Assembly: GCF_026719705.1 (NCBI RefSeq)
Contig: NZ_JAPPRR010000003.1
Location: 186,001-250,000 of the forward strand
Length of the DNA stretch: 64,000 nucleotides
DNA from: Pseudokordiimonas caeni
GTDB lineage: Bacteria > Pseudomonadota > Alphaproteobacteria > Sphingomonadales > Kordiimonadaceae
Reading direction: 5' to 3'
Shown here piece by piece: positions 34,147-42,656 of the stretch. Each line of letters starts with the position of its first letter. The first letter of the stretch is position 1. Made by a program: the position numbers and the translations under genes. The notes under the pieces are model-generated. The model was not told the origin of the DNA, made no database searches, and saw only the letters and a program-made list of their open reading frames with translations.

Positions 34147-34165
34147 ATAAGAATGATTATCAGAC
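34147..34165. promoter_or_regulatory. Fur-box-like site ahead of the IutA-like receptor
   Basis: ATAAGAATGATTATCAGAC. It shares GAATGATT with the site at 28548 and ATGATTATCAG with the site at 22812. Confidence 0.65.
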
Positions 34166-34190
34166 ACAATATAAATCGGATCACAAATGC

Positions 34191-34219
34191 GAAGGGCGCG
34201 ACCATTGGCCGCGCCCTTC
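34191..34219 (-). terminator. Strong hairpin after murI, possible terminator
   Basis: GAAGGGCGCG (34191-34200) and CGCGCCCTTC (34210-34219) form a perfect 10-bp stem. It starts about 20 bases after the murI stop on the minus strand, but no T-tract follows. Confidence 0.5.
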
Positions 34220-34241
34220 AGTGTGTCCGGATGTGTGTCGT

Positions 34242-35114
34242 TCAGGCGACCGCGAAGGAACGTGGCGGCGGCGGGATATGTTCGAACCGGCGCAGGCCCT
34301 CGGGCAGATAGTCGGCAAGGCCGTTCACGGTTTCGGCGTCGCCGGTGGTCCACAGCGTGACGCGTTCGCCAAGGATCGGGGCATCGTTCAGGCGAAATTC
34401 GGGGTGGTTCGCGAGATAGGCCTCAAGGGCGGCAGCGACGATATCGGGCTGCGAGAAAATCTCGGTCTCGGGTGGCAGGGCCGCCTCAAACGCGGCTTTG
34501 ACAAGCGGGAAATGGGTGCAGCCGAGGATGGCTGCGTCGGGTGCTCCACCGGTGACTTCCAGCGTTTCGGCGACATAGCCGGCGATCATGCCGTCAAGCG
34601 GGCGCTTGCCGGCGCCGCCTTCTATGGCATCGACAAGGCCGGGGCAGGGCTTCTGCGTCAAGGCCAGATGCGGCGCGCGCTTGCGAATCTCTTCGGCATA
34701 GGCGCCGCTTTCCACCGTTTTCTTGGTGGCGAAAAGGGCGACCTTGCGGGCCGGATGCTGGTGGGCCGGGGCTTCCTCCACCGACCATGGCACGCCGGTC
34801 ACGGCTTCCACCATCGGCACCAGCACGCCAAGGATGCGGCGGTCGGGATAATGGTGCGGCAGCCAGCTTTTCTGCAGGGTGCGCAGGGCCACAGCCGCCG
34901 CCGTGTTGCAGGCGAGGATCACAAGGCTGCAGCCTTCATCCATCAGGCGGGCAACAGCGGCTTCGGTCAGGTCCACAATCTGGGCGTTCGATCGGTGGCC
35001 ATAGGGAGCATTCTTGTGATCGCCCAAGTAAAGGAACTTCTCTTTCGGGAAGCGTTTGACAAGCGTATCAAGGATCGTTACGCCACCGGAACCGGAATCG
35101 AACAGGCCGATCAT
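34242..35114 (-). CDS. murI: Glutamate racemase
   Basis: 290 residues. The N-terminus MIGLFDSGSGG and both catalytic cysteines are present: LACNTAA (Cys 69) and LGCTHFP (Cys 199). It interconverts L- and D-glutamate for peptidoglycan synthesis in the cytoplasm. The substrate loop reads DHKNAPYG, as in the alphaproteobacterial branch. GGGGGA precedes ATG 35114. It lies downstream of the EamA exporter gene on the same strand with 51 bases between them. Confidence 0.95.
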   Translation of the reverse strand: MIGLFDSGSGGVTILDTLVKRFPKEKFLYLGDHKNAPYGHRSNAQIVDLTEAAVARLMDEGCSLVILACNTAAAVALRTLQKSWLPHHYPDRRILGVLVPMVEAVTGVPWSVEEAPAHQHPARKVALFATKKTVESGAYAEEIRKRAPHLALTQKPCPGLVDAIEGGAGKRPLDGMIAGYVAETLEVTGGAPDAAILGCTHFPLVKAAFEAALPPETEIFSQPDIVAAALEAYLANHPEFRLNDAPILGERVTLWTTGDAETVNGLADYLPEGLRRFEHIPPPPRSFAVA

Positions 35115-35165
35115 ATCGGGATTTCCCCCAAATCTTTAATTGCCGGGCATTCTAGCGCCCGGGGC

Positions 35166-36095
35166 CTATCCTGACCAGCCTTTGCGGCGGAAATATGAGA
35201 AGATCCGCCCGTCGATTGCGGCAAGCCCGATCCCGAGGCAGGCGAGGCCGAGAACGGCATCCCCTGCAAGCTTTTCCCCGAGGATGGCAGTGCCAAGGAG
35301 GATGGCGCTGACGGGCACAAGGAAGGTCACAAGCATCACGTTGGTTGCCCCGGCACTCGCCAGCAGGCGGAAATAGACCGTGTAGGCAAGGGCGGTGGAG
35401 AAGATGCCGATGAACAGGATGGCGCCGAAGGTGGCCATATGGGGCATCGGCAGGGTCCAGGGCTGGTCGACAATCAGCATCGTCGGGATGATCAGCATGC
35501 CCGATCCCATGATCTGCCCGGCGGCTGCAACCATCGGGTCGATCCCCGCTTTTTTGAAACGTCGGCCATAAAGCCCCGCGAGCGAGTAGGAAATGGCCGC
35601 GCCGATACAGGCAAGCTGCCCCCACACATTGCCGCCAAGGCCTTGCAGGGCCTCGGGCCCGATCATCAGGACAACGCCCGCGAAGCCGACGACCACACCG
35701 ATAAGGCGGTTACCGGTCATCTTCTCGTCTGTTGTGAACAGATGGGCGACAACCACGGCAAAGATCGGGGTGGTGGCATTGAGGATCGAGGCAAGCCCGC
35801 TGCCGATCTGGGTTTGTCCCCAGACAAGCAGTGAAAAAGGCATGAAGTTATTCATGAAGCCCATCACGAGGAAATCGCGCCAGACGCCGCGCCCTGCGGG
35901 CAGGCGTTTGCCCATCAGGCGCAGCATCACGAGGATGGCAAGTGCGCCGCAGGTCACGCGGCCGGCCACGATGGTGAAGGGCGGCAAGTCGCGCAGGGCA
36001 ATTTCGACAAAGAAGAAGGAACCACCCCAGACAAGGGACAGGGCCAGCAGCAAGGCCCACTCGCGGGCGGACATGACGGGGTGATGGGCGGACAT
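35166..36095 (-). CDS. EamA/DMT-superfamily transporter
   Basis: 309 residues, ten predicted membrane helices in two EamA repeats of about 145 residues, each with the family pattern (FVEIALRDLPP and ARVT-like VTCGALAIL in the first, GAAISYSLAGLYGR in the second). Members export metabolites or amino acids; the substrate cannot be assigned. Two possible starts, 36095 and 36074, differ by seven residues. It is followed by murI on the same strand. Confidence 0.88.
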   Translation of the reverse strand: MSAHHPVMSAREWALLLALSLVWGGSFFFVEIALRDLPPFTIVAGRVTCGALAILVMLRLMGKRLPAGRGVWRDFLVMGFMNNFMPFSLLVWGQTQIGSGLASILNATTPIFAVVVAHLFTTDEKMTGNRLIGVVVGFAGVVLMIGPEALQGLGGNVWGQLACIGAAISYSLAGLYGRRFKKAGIDPMVAAAGQIMGSGMLIIPTMLIVDQPWTLPMPHMATFGAILFIGIFSTALAYTVYFRLLASAGATNVMLVTFLVPVSAILLGTAILGEKLAGDAVLGLACLGIGLAAIDGRIFSYFRRKGWSG

Positions 36096-36217
36096 TGTGA
36101 AGGTACCTCAGGAACGGGAGGTCAATATGCCGCGGCTTCATGCACGATGCACGTGTCCAGTAATCACGAGTCCGAGAAGCGCGAGCGGCCGGGGCCGCCC
36201 GCGCGGAACCTGAAGGG

Positions 36218-39200
36218 TCAGAACGAAAGCGACACGGTCAGCATGGCCGAATGGCCGGTGAGGGTGCCATAGTCGCGGTAGTCATAGGCGATCCGGCCTG
36301 TGGCGCCATTACCGAAGAGCGCGACGCCGCCACCGAAGCTCTTGAGATTGTCATAGAGCTTGTCGGACTGGATGATGAAGGCTTCTTCGGCATTCTCGAA
36401 CCGCGCCGAAATGTCGGTATATTCGTCGCCACTGATCGCCTTTGCATAGGTCGCGCGGATTTCCGGCACCAGCTTCACCGAGCCGCTGTTGCCGCGGCGC
36501 CACTCGATTTCATACTGCAGGCGGGCGCCGAGCTCGCCTTCAACGCGGCTCATGCTGCGCTTGCCGACTTCATAGCCGGCGCTGAAGCCACCCTCTTCCG
36601 TGTAGCCGCTTTCCTTGTAATGCAGGGCACGTACAAGGCCGGTCGGCTTGAAATGGAAATTGCCAAGGGCGAGGTCATAGCCGATTTCCGCCGAGCCGCT
36701 GATGCCGAGGCCCGTGGTGTCGCTAGTGACGGCCCGTTCCTCGATATCGAGGACAAGGGTGCGATCGCGGGAGATGTCGGTGTAGCGCAGGCTCGTGGTA
36801 AGGGCGAGGTGTGCGTTGCCGTAGCGGGCAAGGGCATAGCCGGTGAGGAACGGCGAGAACATCGAGATTTCGCTGCCGATCTCTTCCTTGCGGTCGGTCT
36901 GGTCCAGCACGAACCCGGCGGCGAGGCCCAGGAGCCAGCTATCGGTGACCGACTGATCGATGCCGAGCGTGAGGCCTGTGGATGTCACGGTGCCGGGCAG
37001 CATCGCGCCGTCATCACCCGAGGTGAGGCGTTCGAAATGCTGGGCACCCCAGATCGAGCCGTCGTCGTTGCGGGTGGTGCCGACAGATTCAAGGCGTTCG
37101 CTGATCATGCGGCTGGTGCGGCGTTCCGAAAGCAGCATGATATTGTAGCTGTCGTTCGAAACGTCGGGCATCAGGGCGCGGAAGGTATTGTTCACTTCGC
37201 CTGCTGTTTTCAGGTTCGCGACATAGCTTTCAAGCGATGTATCGAAATCGGTGTCACCCAGAAGCTGTGAATGGATGACTGCCAGCTGGTTCGTCAGGCC
37301 CATTTCCGCCGCCGTTTTCGGGCGAAGGTTCAGGGTGACCGACGTGTTGCTTGCATCCAGCTCGACATCGAAAAGATAAGGCGTTTCGGCCAGTTCAAGC
37401 GAGGCATTCGCGTCGGCGAAATCGATGCGGCCGGCGGTGATCAGGTCGAAGGAATGGGCTTCTCGCACGAACGAATCCAGTTCCGGTGTGATCGTCACTT
37501 TGTTGCCGACACTGATGATGTCGGAAACCGCGATCCGGCCGGCGGTATTGTTCGCGGCGTCGACGGCGATGGTGATGTTGCCTTCGCCTTTGAAATCGGC
37601 GGTCGTGGCATTGAGGACCGACGTGGAACCGATGGAAAGGTCACCGCTGTCGACGATGAAGGCCAGTGAGCCGTCATAGTCGATCGAGCCTGAAATGGCA
37701 CCGCCGTTGAGAAGCTGCAGCTTGTCGCGGCCGGAGCCGAAGGAAAGGTCGCCGTCGATGGTGCCTTCGTCGACAATCACGCTGTCGTTGCCGCTGCCGA
37801 GAAGCACATTGCCGGTGATCGTGCCGGTGTTTTTCAGCCATGTTCCGCCGGTGTTGGCGCGGAAGTCGATGGCATTGGCCGTGCCGTTCGCTGCAATTGC
37901 CGTGATGGTGCCGGTATTCTGGAAATTGGTGATGGTGCCGGATTTGTCGAGAACGGCGGTCGCCACCTTGCCTTCACCGGCGGCATCTGCGGTGATGCGG
38001 CCCGAGTTGTTGATGCGGAACACGTCGTTTCCGGCCTCGATCAGGATCGCCGTCGCATCGCCGCCCGCGCCATAGGTGACGGTGCCATCGTCGGCGGTCG
38101 TCGTCGTCCGGGTGGTGGCTGCCGCGATCTGGCCGCTGTTGAGGATGCCCGGCAGATCGACGCCGCCCTTGATGTGGATGCCGGTCGTTTTTCCGTTGAG
38201 CGCGGTGACGGCGAGCGTGCCGAGGTCGAACGAGATGTCGCCCTCGAAGACGGTTTTGCCGACATTGGCACCGGAAGCACCGAGGATGATGCCGGTGGCG
38301 CTGACGCCTGCACTGCCGCCAGTCACGCTGAAGTTGCCGCGGTTGACAATGCTGAGGTCGGTTTCGCCCTCGATCAGGCCGATGACCTGGTCGCTTTTGT
38401 CGGCACGGGTGTTTTCGATAACGAGGGCCGCCGTGCCGCCAGTCGTGATAATCGCAGAATCACCTGTAATGTCGTCGGTGCCGTCGTCATTGAAGTCCAG
38501 GTCGTTATTGGCGCCGATGCCCTGGAAGACGATACCGCCATCGACGTTGTTGCCGAAATAGACGCCTGCCTTGGCGCCTGATGCGGGCTGCACCTCATCA
38601 TCTGCATCGGTGTAGGAGGCGCGGCCGACCTGAACCGAGCCGCCGAGGGTGAAGGCCCCGCCAATCTCGCCCTGTGCCCGAATGCCATAGGTGTCGGCAT
38701 AGCGCGCTGCAACCGCACCCCAGCTCTCCACGTCGCCGGAAACATCGCCAACAATATCGATACCGATGGCGCGATTGCCCTGCATGCTGATACTGCCGTT
38801 ATTGATGAAGCTGCCGGTCAGCGGCGCATCGATCAGCACACCACGGCCGTCAGCGCCATTGACCGTCATTGACGAGCCGCTGTTGATCATGAAATCGCCA
38901 ACAAATCCCAAGCCGCTGAGTTCGAGCCCGCGCACATTCGTGGCCGCGTCCAGATCGAAATTATCGGTCGTGTCGCCGATCACGAGATCACCGGTCAGGC
39001 TCAGCGAGGCGTTCTGGCGGGCGGCGGTGGAGTTGAACCAGATGCCGCGGCCGTCGGTCTTGCCGTCCGATGTGATGTTGCCGGATACAACCAGACGGTG
39101 AGGCCCGTTCACTTCGATCGCGGTGCCGCTGGTGACGTCCACGCTGCCTTCGCTGCCGAGCGTCAGGGTGCCCGATGCGGTGCCGATTTCCGTGGTCGAG

Positions 39201-39322
39201 GTGATTTTCGACGTGCGGTCGTCGGTGATTTCCTTGTCGGTGGCGGTGGCGGGAACGGAGGCAAGGGCAGTGAGGATCGCAATCAGCGAGGGCCGGGAGG
39301 CCATGCGGCGATAGTCGAACAT
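36218..39322 (-). CDS. Autotransporter (type Va secreted protein)
   Basis: 1034 residues. Signal peptide about 1-27 (LIAILTALASVPATA), a long repetitive Gly/Ser/Thr/Asn-rich passenger (about 30-720) consistent with a beta-helix, then a C-terminal autotransporter barrel of about 280 residues (from about 750, SIWGAQHFERL) ending MLTVSLSF with a terminal Phe. The passenger lacks a visible protease or lipase motif and is low in cysteine, so an adhesin or surface structural role is more likely than catalysis. AAGGAC precedes ATG 39322. It has no clear operon partner. Confidence 0.9.
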   Translation of the reverse strand: MFDYRRMASRPSLIAILTALASVPATATDKEITDDRTSKITSTTEIGTASGTLTLGSEGSVDVTSGTAIEVNGPHRLVVSGNITSDGKTDGRGIWFNSTAARQNASLSLTGDLVIGDTTDNFDLDAATNVRGLELSGLGFVGDFMINSGSSMTVNGADGRGVLIDAPLTGSFINNGSISMQGNRAIGIDIVGDVSGDVESWGAVAARYADTYGIRAQGEIGGAFTLGGSVQVGRASYTDADDEVQPASGAKAGVYFGNNVDGGIVFQGIGANNDLDFNDDGTDDITGDSAIITTGGTAALVIENTRADKSDQVIGLIEGETDLSIVNRGNFSVTGGSAGVSATGIILGASGANVGKTVFEGDISFDLGTLAVTALNGKTTGIHIKGGVDLPGILNSGQIAAATTRTTTTADDGTVTYGAGGDATAILIEAGNDVFRINNSGRITADAAGEGKVATAVLDKSGTITNFQNTGTITAIAANGTANAIDFRANTGGTWLKNTGTITGNVLLGSGNDSVIVDEGTIDGDLSFGSGRDKLQLLNGGAISGSIDYDGSLAFIVDSGDLSIGSTSVLNATTADFKGEGNITIAVDAANNTAGRIAVSDIISVGNKVTITPELDSFVREAHSFDLITAGRIDFADANASLELAETPYLFDVELDASNTSVTLNLRPKTAAEMGLTNQLAVIHSQLLGDTDFDTSLESYVANLKTAGEVNNTFRALMPDVSNDSYNIMLLSERRTSRMISERLESVGTTRNDDGSIWGAQHFERLTSGDDGAMLPGTVTSTGLTLGIDQSVTDSWLLGLAAGFVLDQTDRKEEIGSEISMFSPFLTGYALARYGNAHLALTTSLRYTDISRDRTLVLDIEERAVTSDTTGLGISGSAEIGYDLALGNFHFKPTGLVRALHYKESGYTEEGGFSAGYEVGKRSMSRVEGELGARLQYEIEWRRGNSGSVKLVPEIRATYAKAISGDEYTDISARFENAEEAFIIQSDKLYDNLKSFGGGVALFGNGATGRIAYDYRDYGTLTGHSAMLTVSLSF

Positions 39323-39433
39323 GGGGAGTCCTTCAAAGTATGGTCGGCGTTGACCGTCGGTTATCTTGTAAATACGGCAAGACAGAGACCCGCCCTTCGT
39401 GCCCCAGTCAAGATGAATGTTCGCTTAACGGAC

Positions 39434-39467
39434 AAAAACGCGCGGATGACGTGTGCCATCCGCGCGG
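39434..39467 (-). terminator. Rho-independent terminator of the second sigma-54 regulator
   Basis: CGCGCGGATG...CATCCGCGCG perfect 10-bp stem followed on the minus strand by TTTTTGTCC, about 30 bases after the gene. Confidence 0.92.
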
Positions 39468-39499
39468 TCTTTCGCTCGAAACAGGAGTGGGTTTTGTGC

Positions 39500-40954
39500 C
39501 TATTCGGCGGCGAGGTCGATGTGGTATTCGGCGACCTTGCGATAAAGGGTCGACCGGCCGATGCCCAGCCGCCGCGCCACCTCGGCCATGCGGCCATTGT
39601 AGCGGTCGATGGTGGCGGCGATCACTTCGGCCTCGATTTCCGCCATGCTGCGGATATGGCCGTCATCACCGGCGATATCGAGCATCACACCCGCGCCGGG
39701 GCCCGAATGGGCGATGGTCGGCCGCGTCGGGAAGGGGATGGTGTTGTTGCCCCCCTTCATTTCGGCCGGCGAGGTGATCATGTGGGCGAAGTCAGCCGGC
39801 TGCAGCTCCTTGCCTTCCGACATGATGACAGCGCGGAAGATGGCATTCTGCAGCTGGCGGATATTGCCCGGCCAGTTGTAGCCCGTGAGCATTTCAAGGG
39901 CTGCCGGCGAGACATTCTTGCGCGGCATCTGCTCCATTTCGGAAATCTGGTCGAGGAAATGATCGACCAGGGCCGGAACGTCGCTCATGCGTTCGCGCAG
40001 GGACGGCAGATTGATCGGGAAGACATTCAGGCGATAGTAGAGGTCTTCACGGAAGGTGCCGGCCGCCACGAGGTCCGCCAGATTGCGGTTGGTGGCCGAG
40101 ATCACCCGGATATTCAGTTTCACAGGCTGACGACCGCCAACAGGGTCGATTTCCTTTTCCTGCAGCACGCGCAGGAGCTTCACCTGCATGTCGAGGGGCA
40201 GTTCGCCGACCTCGTCAAGGAACAGGGTGCCGCCCTCGGCTTCCTGGAACTTGCCCACGCGGCGTTCGATCGCACCGGTGAAGGACCCCTTCTCGTGGCC
40301 GAACAGGATGCTTTCCACCAGATTCTCGGGGATGGCACCGCAGTTCACAGCAACGAACGGGCCGTTCCGGCGGTCGCTTGCTTCATGGATGGCGCGGGCG
40401 AAGACTTCCTTGCCCACACCGGATTCGCCGTCGATCAGCACCGGGATGCTGGCAGACGCGGCCTTCTCGGCCAGATGCACCGCATGCAGCATGGGGCGGC
40501 TGGCACCGATCAGGTTCTTGAAGCCTTCCTTGGGGCGGCTCAGTTTTGCCGTCATCGGGGCAATCTCGCCAACCAGCGACGAGGTTTCGATGGCCGCAGC
40601 GATGGCCGTGCGGATGCGTTCGGCGCTCGCCGGCTTCGAGATGAAGTCGTTGGCACCGGCCCGCATCGCTTCCACCACCGTCTTGATGGAGGAATGTGCA
40701 GTCAGCATCACCACGGGCATGCCGGGCATCGAGGGGCGGATCTTCTGCAGAACCTCGATCCCGTCCATGCCGGGCATCATAAGATCAAGGAGTACGACAT
40801 CGATCTTCGGTGCATCAGCGCGCATCAGGCGGGTAACCGCCTCTTGCCCGTTGGTGGCCGTTTCGATCTCGTATCCGGCGCGCGAAACCATCGACTGCAA
40901 CAGATGCAGTTGGGTGGCTTCGTCTTCTACCAGCAGTACACGTTTCATTCCCAT
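39500..40954 (-). CDS. Sigma-54-dependent response regulator (NtrC type)
   Basis: 484 residues, complete. The receiver domain has phosphoacceptor Asp 57 (LLDLMMPGMDG) and the Lys in ISKPAS. The AAA+ domain has Walker A GESGVGKE, canonical GSFTGA sigma-54 loop and Walker B GGTLFLDEVG, with WPGNIRQLQNA beyond. A Fis-type helix-turn-helix (MAEVARRLGIGRSTLYRKVAEY) forms the C-terminus. No histidine kinase gene adjoins it and no -24/-12 element was seen nearby, so its signal and targets are unknown. It is divergent from pntAA over about 250 bases. Start MGM at 40954; ATG 40948 is an alternative. Confidence 0.95.
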   Translation of the reverse strand: MGMKRVLLVEDEATQLHLLQSMVSRAGYEIETATNGQEAVTRLMRADAPKIDVVLLDLMMPGMDGIEVLQKIRPSMPGMPVVMLTAHSSIKTVVEAMRAGANDFISKPASAERIRTAIAAAIETSSLVGEIAPMTAKLSRPKEGFKNLIGASRPMLHAVHLAEKAASASIPVLIDGESGVGKEVFARAIHEASDRRNGPFVAVNCGAIPENLVESILFGHEKGSFTGAIERRVGKFQEAEGGTLFLDEVGELPLDMQVKLLRVLQEKEIDPVGGRQPVKLNIRVISATNRNLADLVAAGTFREDLYYRLNVFPINLPSLRERMSDVPALVDHFLDQISEMEQMPRKNVSPAALEMLTGYNWPGNIRQLQNAIFRAVIMSEGKELQPADFAHMITSPAEMKGGNNTIPFPTRPTIAHSGPGAGVMLDIAGDDGHIRSMAEIEAEVIAATIDRYNGRMAEVARRLGIGRSTLYRKVAEYHIDLAAE

Positions 40955-41201
40955 TTCGAGACACTCCTGTCCTGAGTCGGGTGTATCATTTCGGGACGCC
41001 GGTTAATGGAAACCTAAAGGTAAAATTGCCTGCTAAATTGCATAAAATTGTTCCTAAATCCTTGTATTTGCCTTGAGTCTTGAAGGCCGATCGGTAACAG
41101 TTCCATGGCACCTTCAAAGGAAGGGCCGGGTCTGTTCGGGGGCATTGATCCAGCGGCCATCAGAAGCCGCGGACCTGCAGACATCAGTCAGGAGGAACAG
41201 G

Positions 41202-42332
41202 ATGAAGATTGCTGTCATCCGTGAGCGCCGCGATGCCGAGAAAAGGGTCGCTGCGTCTCCAGATACTATAAAGAAATACAAGGGCTTAGGTTTCGACGTC
41301 GTGATCGAGGCCGGCGCCGGTGAAGCGGCTTCGCTGCTGGACAGCGCCCTTGAGGCGGCCGGGGCCACGATCGCCAAGGACCTGAAGGCCACCATCGGCG
41401 ACGCCGACATCATTCTTTCGGTCCAGGGGATCGAGGGCAAGGACGCGAAGCTCGCCAAAAAGGGCGCCGCGCAATTGTCGCTCGTTAACCCTTTTGCCGA
41501 GCCCGAGCGGGTTCAGGCTTACGCCGAAGCGGGGCTCGCAGCCTTCGCAATGGAGTTCGTTCCGCGAATCACCCGCGCCCAGTCGATGGATGTGCTGTCC
41601 TCGCAATCGAACCTCGCCGGTTACAAAGCCGTCCTTGATGCCGCCGCGCACTATGGCCGTGCCTTCCCCATGATGATGACGGCTGCTGGCACGATCCCGC
41701 CCGCCAAGGTCATGGTCATGGGGGCAGGGGTGGCCGGCCTGCAGGCCATCGCCACCGCCAAGCGCCTTGGCGCCATCGTCTCCGCCACCGACGTGCGGCT
41801 CGCCGCCAAGGAACAGGTTGAAAGCCTTGGCGGCAAGTTTGTGATGGTGGATGACGAGGAAGCCAAAGCTGCCGAAACGTCGGGCGGGTACGCCAAGGAA
41901 ATGAGTGACGCTTACAAAGCAAAGCAGGCGGCGCTGATTGCCGAAACGCTCGCCAAGCAGGATATCGCCATCACCACGGCGCTGATCCCCGGCCGTCCGG
42001 CGCCGCGCCTCATCACCGCCGAAATGGTGAAATCGATGCGTCCCGGCAGCGTGATTGTCGATCTGGCGGTTGAGGCTGGCGGCAACTGCGAGCTTTCGAA
42101 GCCCGGCGAGATAGTGGAAGTGGGCGGTGTCTTGATCGTCGGCTACCGGAACGTGCCGTCGCGCCTCGCGGCCGATGCGTCGCTCCTGTTCGCCAAGAAC
42201 CTCCTCAATTTCATCACGCCGCATGTGAAGGACGGGGTGCTTGCCTTTGACTGGGAAGACCAGATCATCAAGGAAAGCCTCGTCACCAAAGACGGCGCCG
42301 TCGTCAACCCGCGCCTCGCGCCCGCCAGTTAA
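41202..42332 (+). CDS. pntAA: NAD(P) transhydrogenase, alpha subunit part 1
   Basis: 376 residues from ATG 41202 with AGGAGG upstream. The soluble NAD(H)-binding domain I: KIAVIRERRDAEKRVAASP at the start, the membrane-protein family signature around GAGVAGLQAIATAKRLGA, and RVQ-like GQ loops. It couples hydride transfer between NADH and NADP+ to proton movement, supplying NADPH. It is followed by pntAB (11 bases) and pntB (13 bases), the split-alpha three-gene form usual in alphaproteobacteria. Confidence 0.95.
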   Translation: MKIAVIRERRDAEKRVAASPDTIKKYKGLGFDVVIEAGAGEAASLLDSALEAAGATIAKDLKATIGDADIILSVQGIEGKDAKLAKKGAAQLSLVNPFAEPERVQAYAEAGLAAFAMEFVPRITRAQSMDVLSSQSNLAGYKAVLDAAAHYGRAFPMMMTAAGTIPPAKVMVMGAGVAGLQAIATAKRLGAIVSATDVRLAAKEQVESLGGKFVMVDDEEAKAAETSGGYAKEMSDAYKAKQAALIAETLAKQDIAITTALIPGRPAPRLITAEMVKSMRPGSVIVDLAVEAGGNCELSKPGEIVEVGGVLIVGYRNVPSRLAADASLLFAKNLLNFITPHVKDGVLAFDWEDQIIKESLVTKDGAVVNPRLAPAS

Positions 42333-42343
42333 GGGAGGCTGAT

Positions 42344-42643
42344 ATGCATGACATCATCGTCAATCCGTTCATCCAGCAGTTCAGCGTTTTCCTGCTGGCC
42401 ATCTTCATCGGCTATTATGTGGTGTGGTCGGTAACGCCGGCGCTGCACACGCCGCTGATGAGCGTCACCAACGCCATCTCGAGCGTGATCATCGTGGGTG
42501 CCCTGATCGCCGCCGGGCCCGAAGGCCTTTCGGCCGCCAAAATCCTTGGCTCCATCGCCATCGCGCTTGCAGCGGTCAATATATTCGGCGGCTTTGCCGT
42601 CACCGCCCGCATGCTCGCCATGTACAAAAAGAAAAAGAAGTAG
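42344..42643 (+). CDS. pntAB: NAD(P) transhydrogenase, alpha subunit part 2
   Basis: 99 residues, three membrane helices (about 12-32, 42-60, 66-88) and a Lys-rich C-terminus. It is the membrane part of the alpha subunit, encoded separately from pntAA. GGGAGG ribosome site. Motif YYVVWSVTPALHTPLMSVTN is the family signature with the conserved His. Confidence 0.95.
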   Translation: MHDIIVNPFIQQFSVFLLAIFIGYYVVWSVTPALHTPLMSVTNAISSVIIVGALIAAGPEGLSAAKILGSIAIALAAVNIFGGFAVTARMLAMYKKKKK

Positions 42644-42656
42644 GGAGCGCTGAATC

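Noticed and set aside
34273-34281. GTTCGAACC as a tRNA T-loop
   Set aside because: It lies inside murI and no acceptor, D or anticodon stems can be drawn around it.
41105-41120. TGGCACCTTCAAAGG ahead of pntAA as a sigma-54 promoter
   Set aside because: The -24 half is present but there is no GC at the required 10-base spacing.
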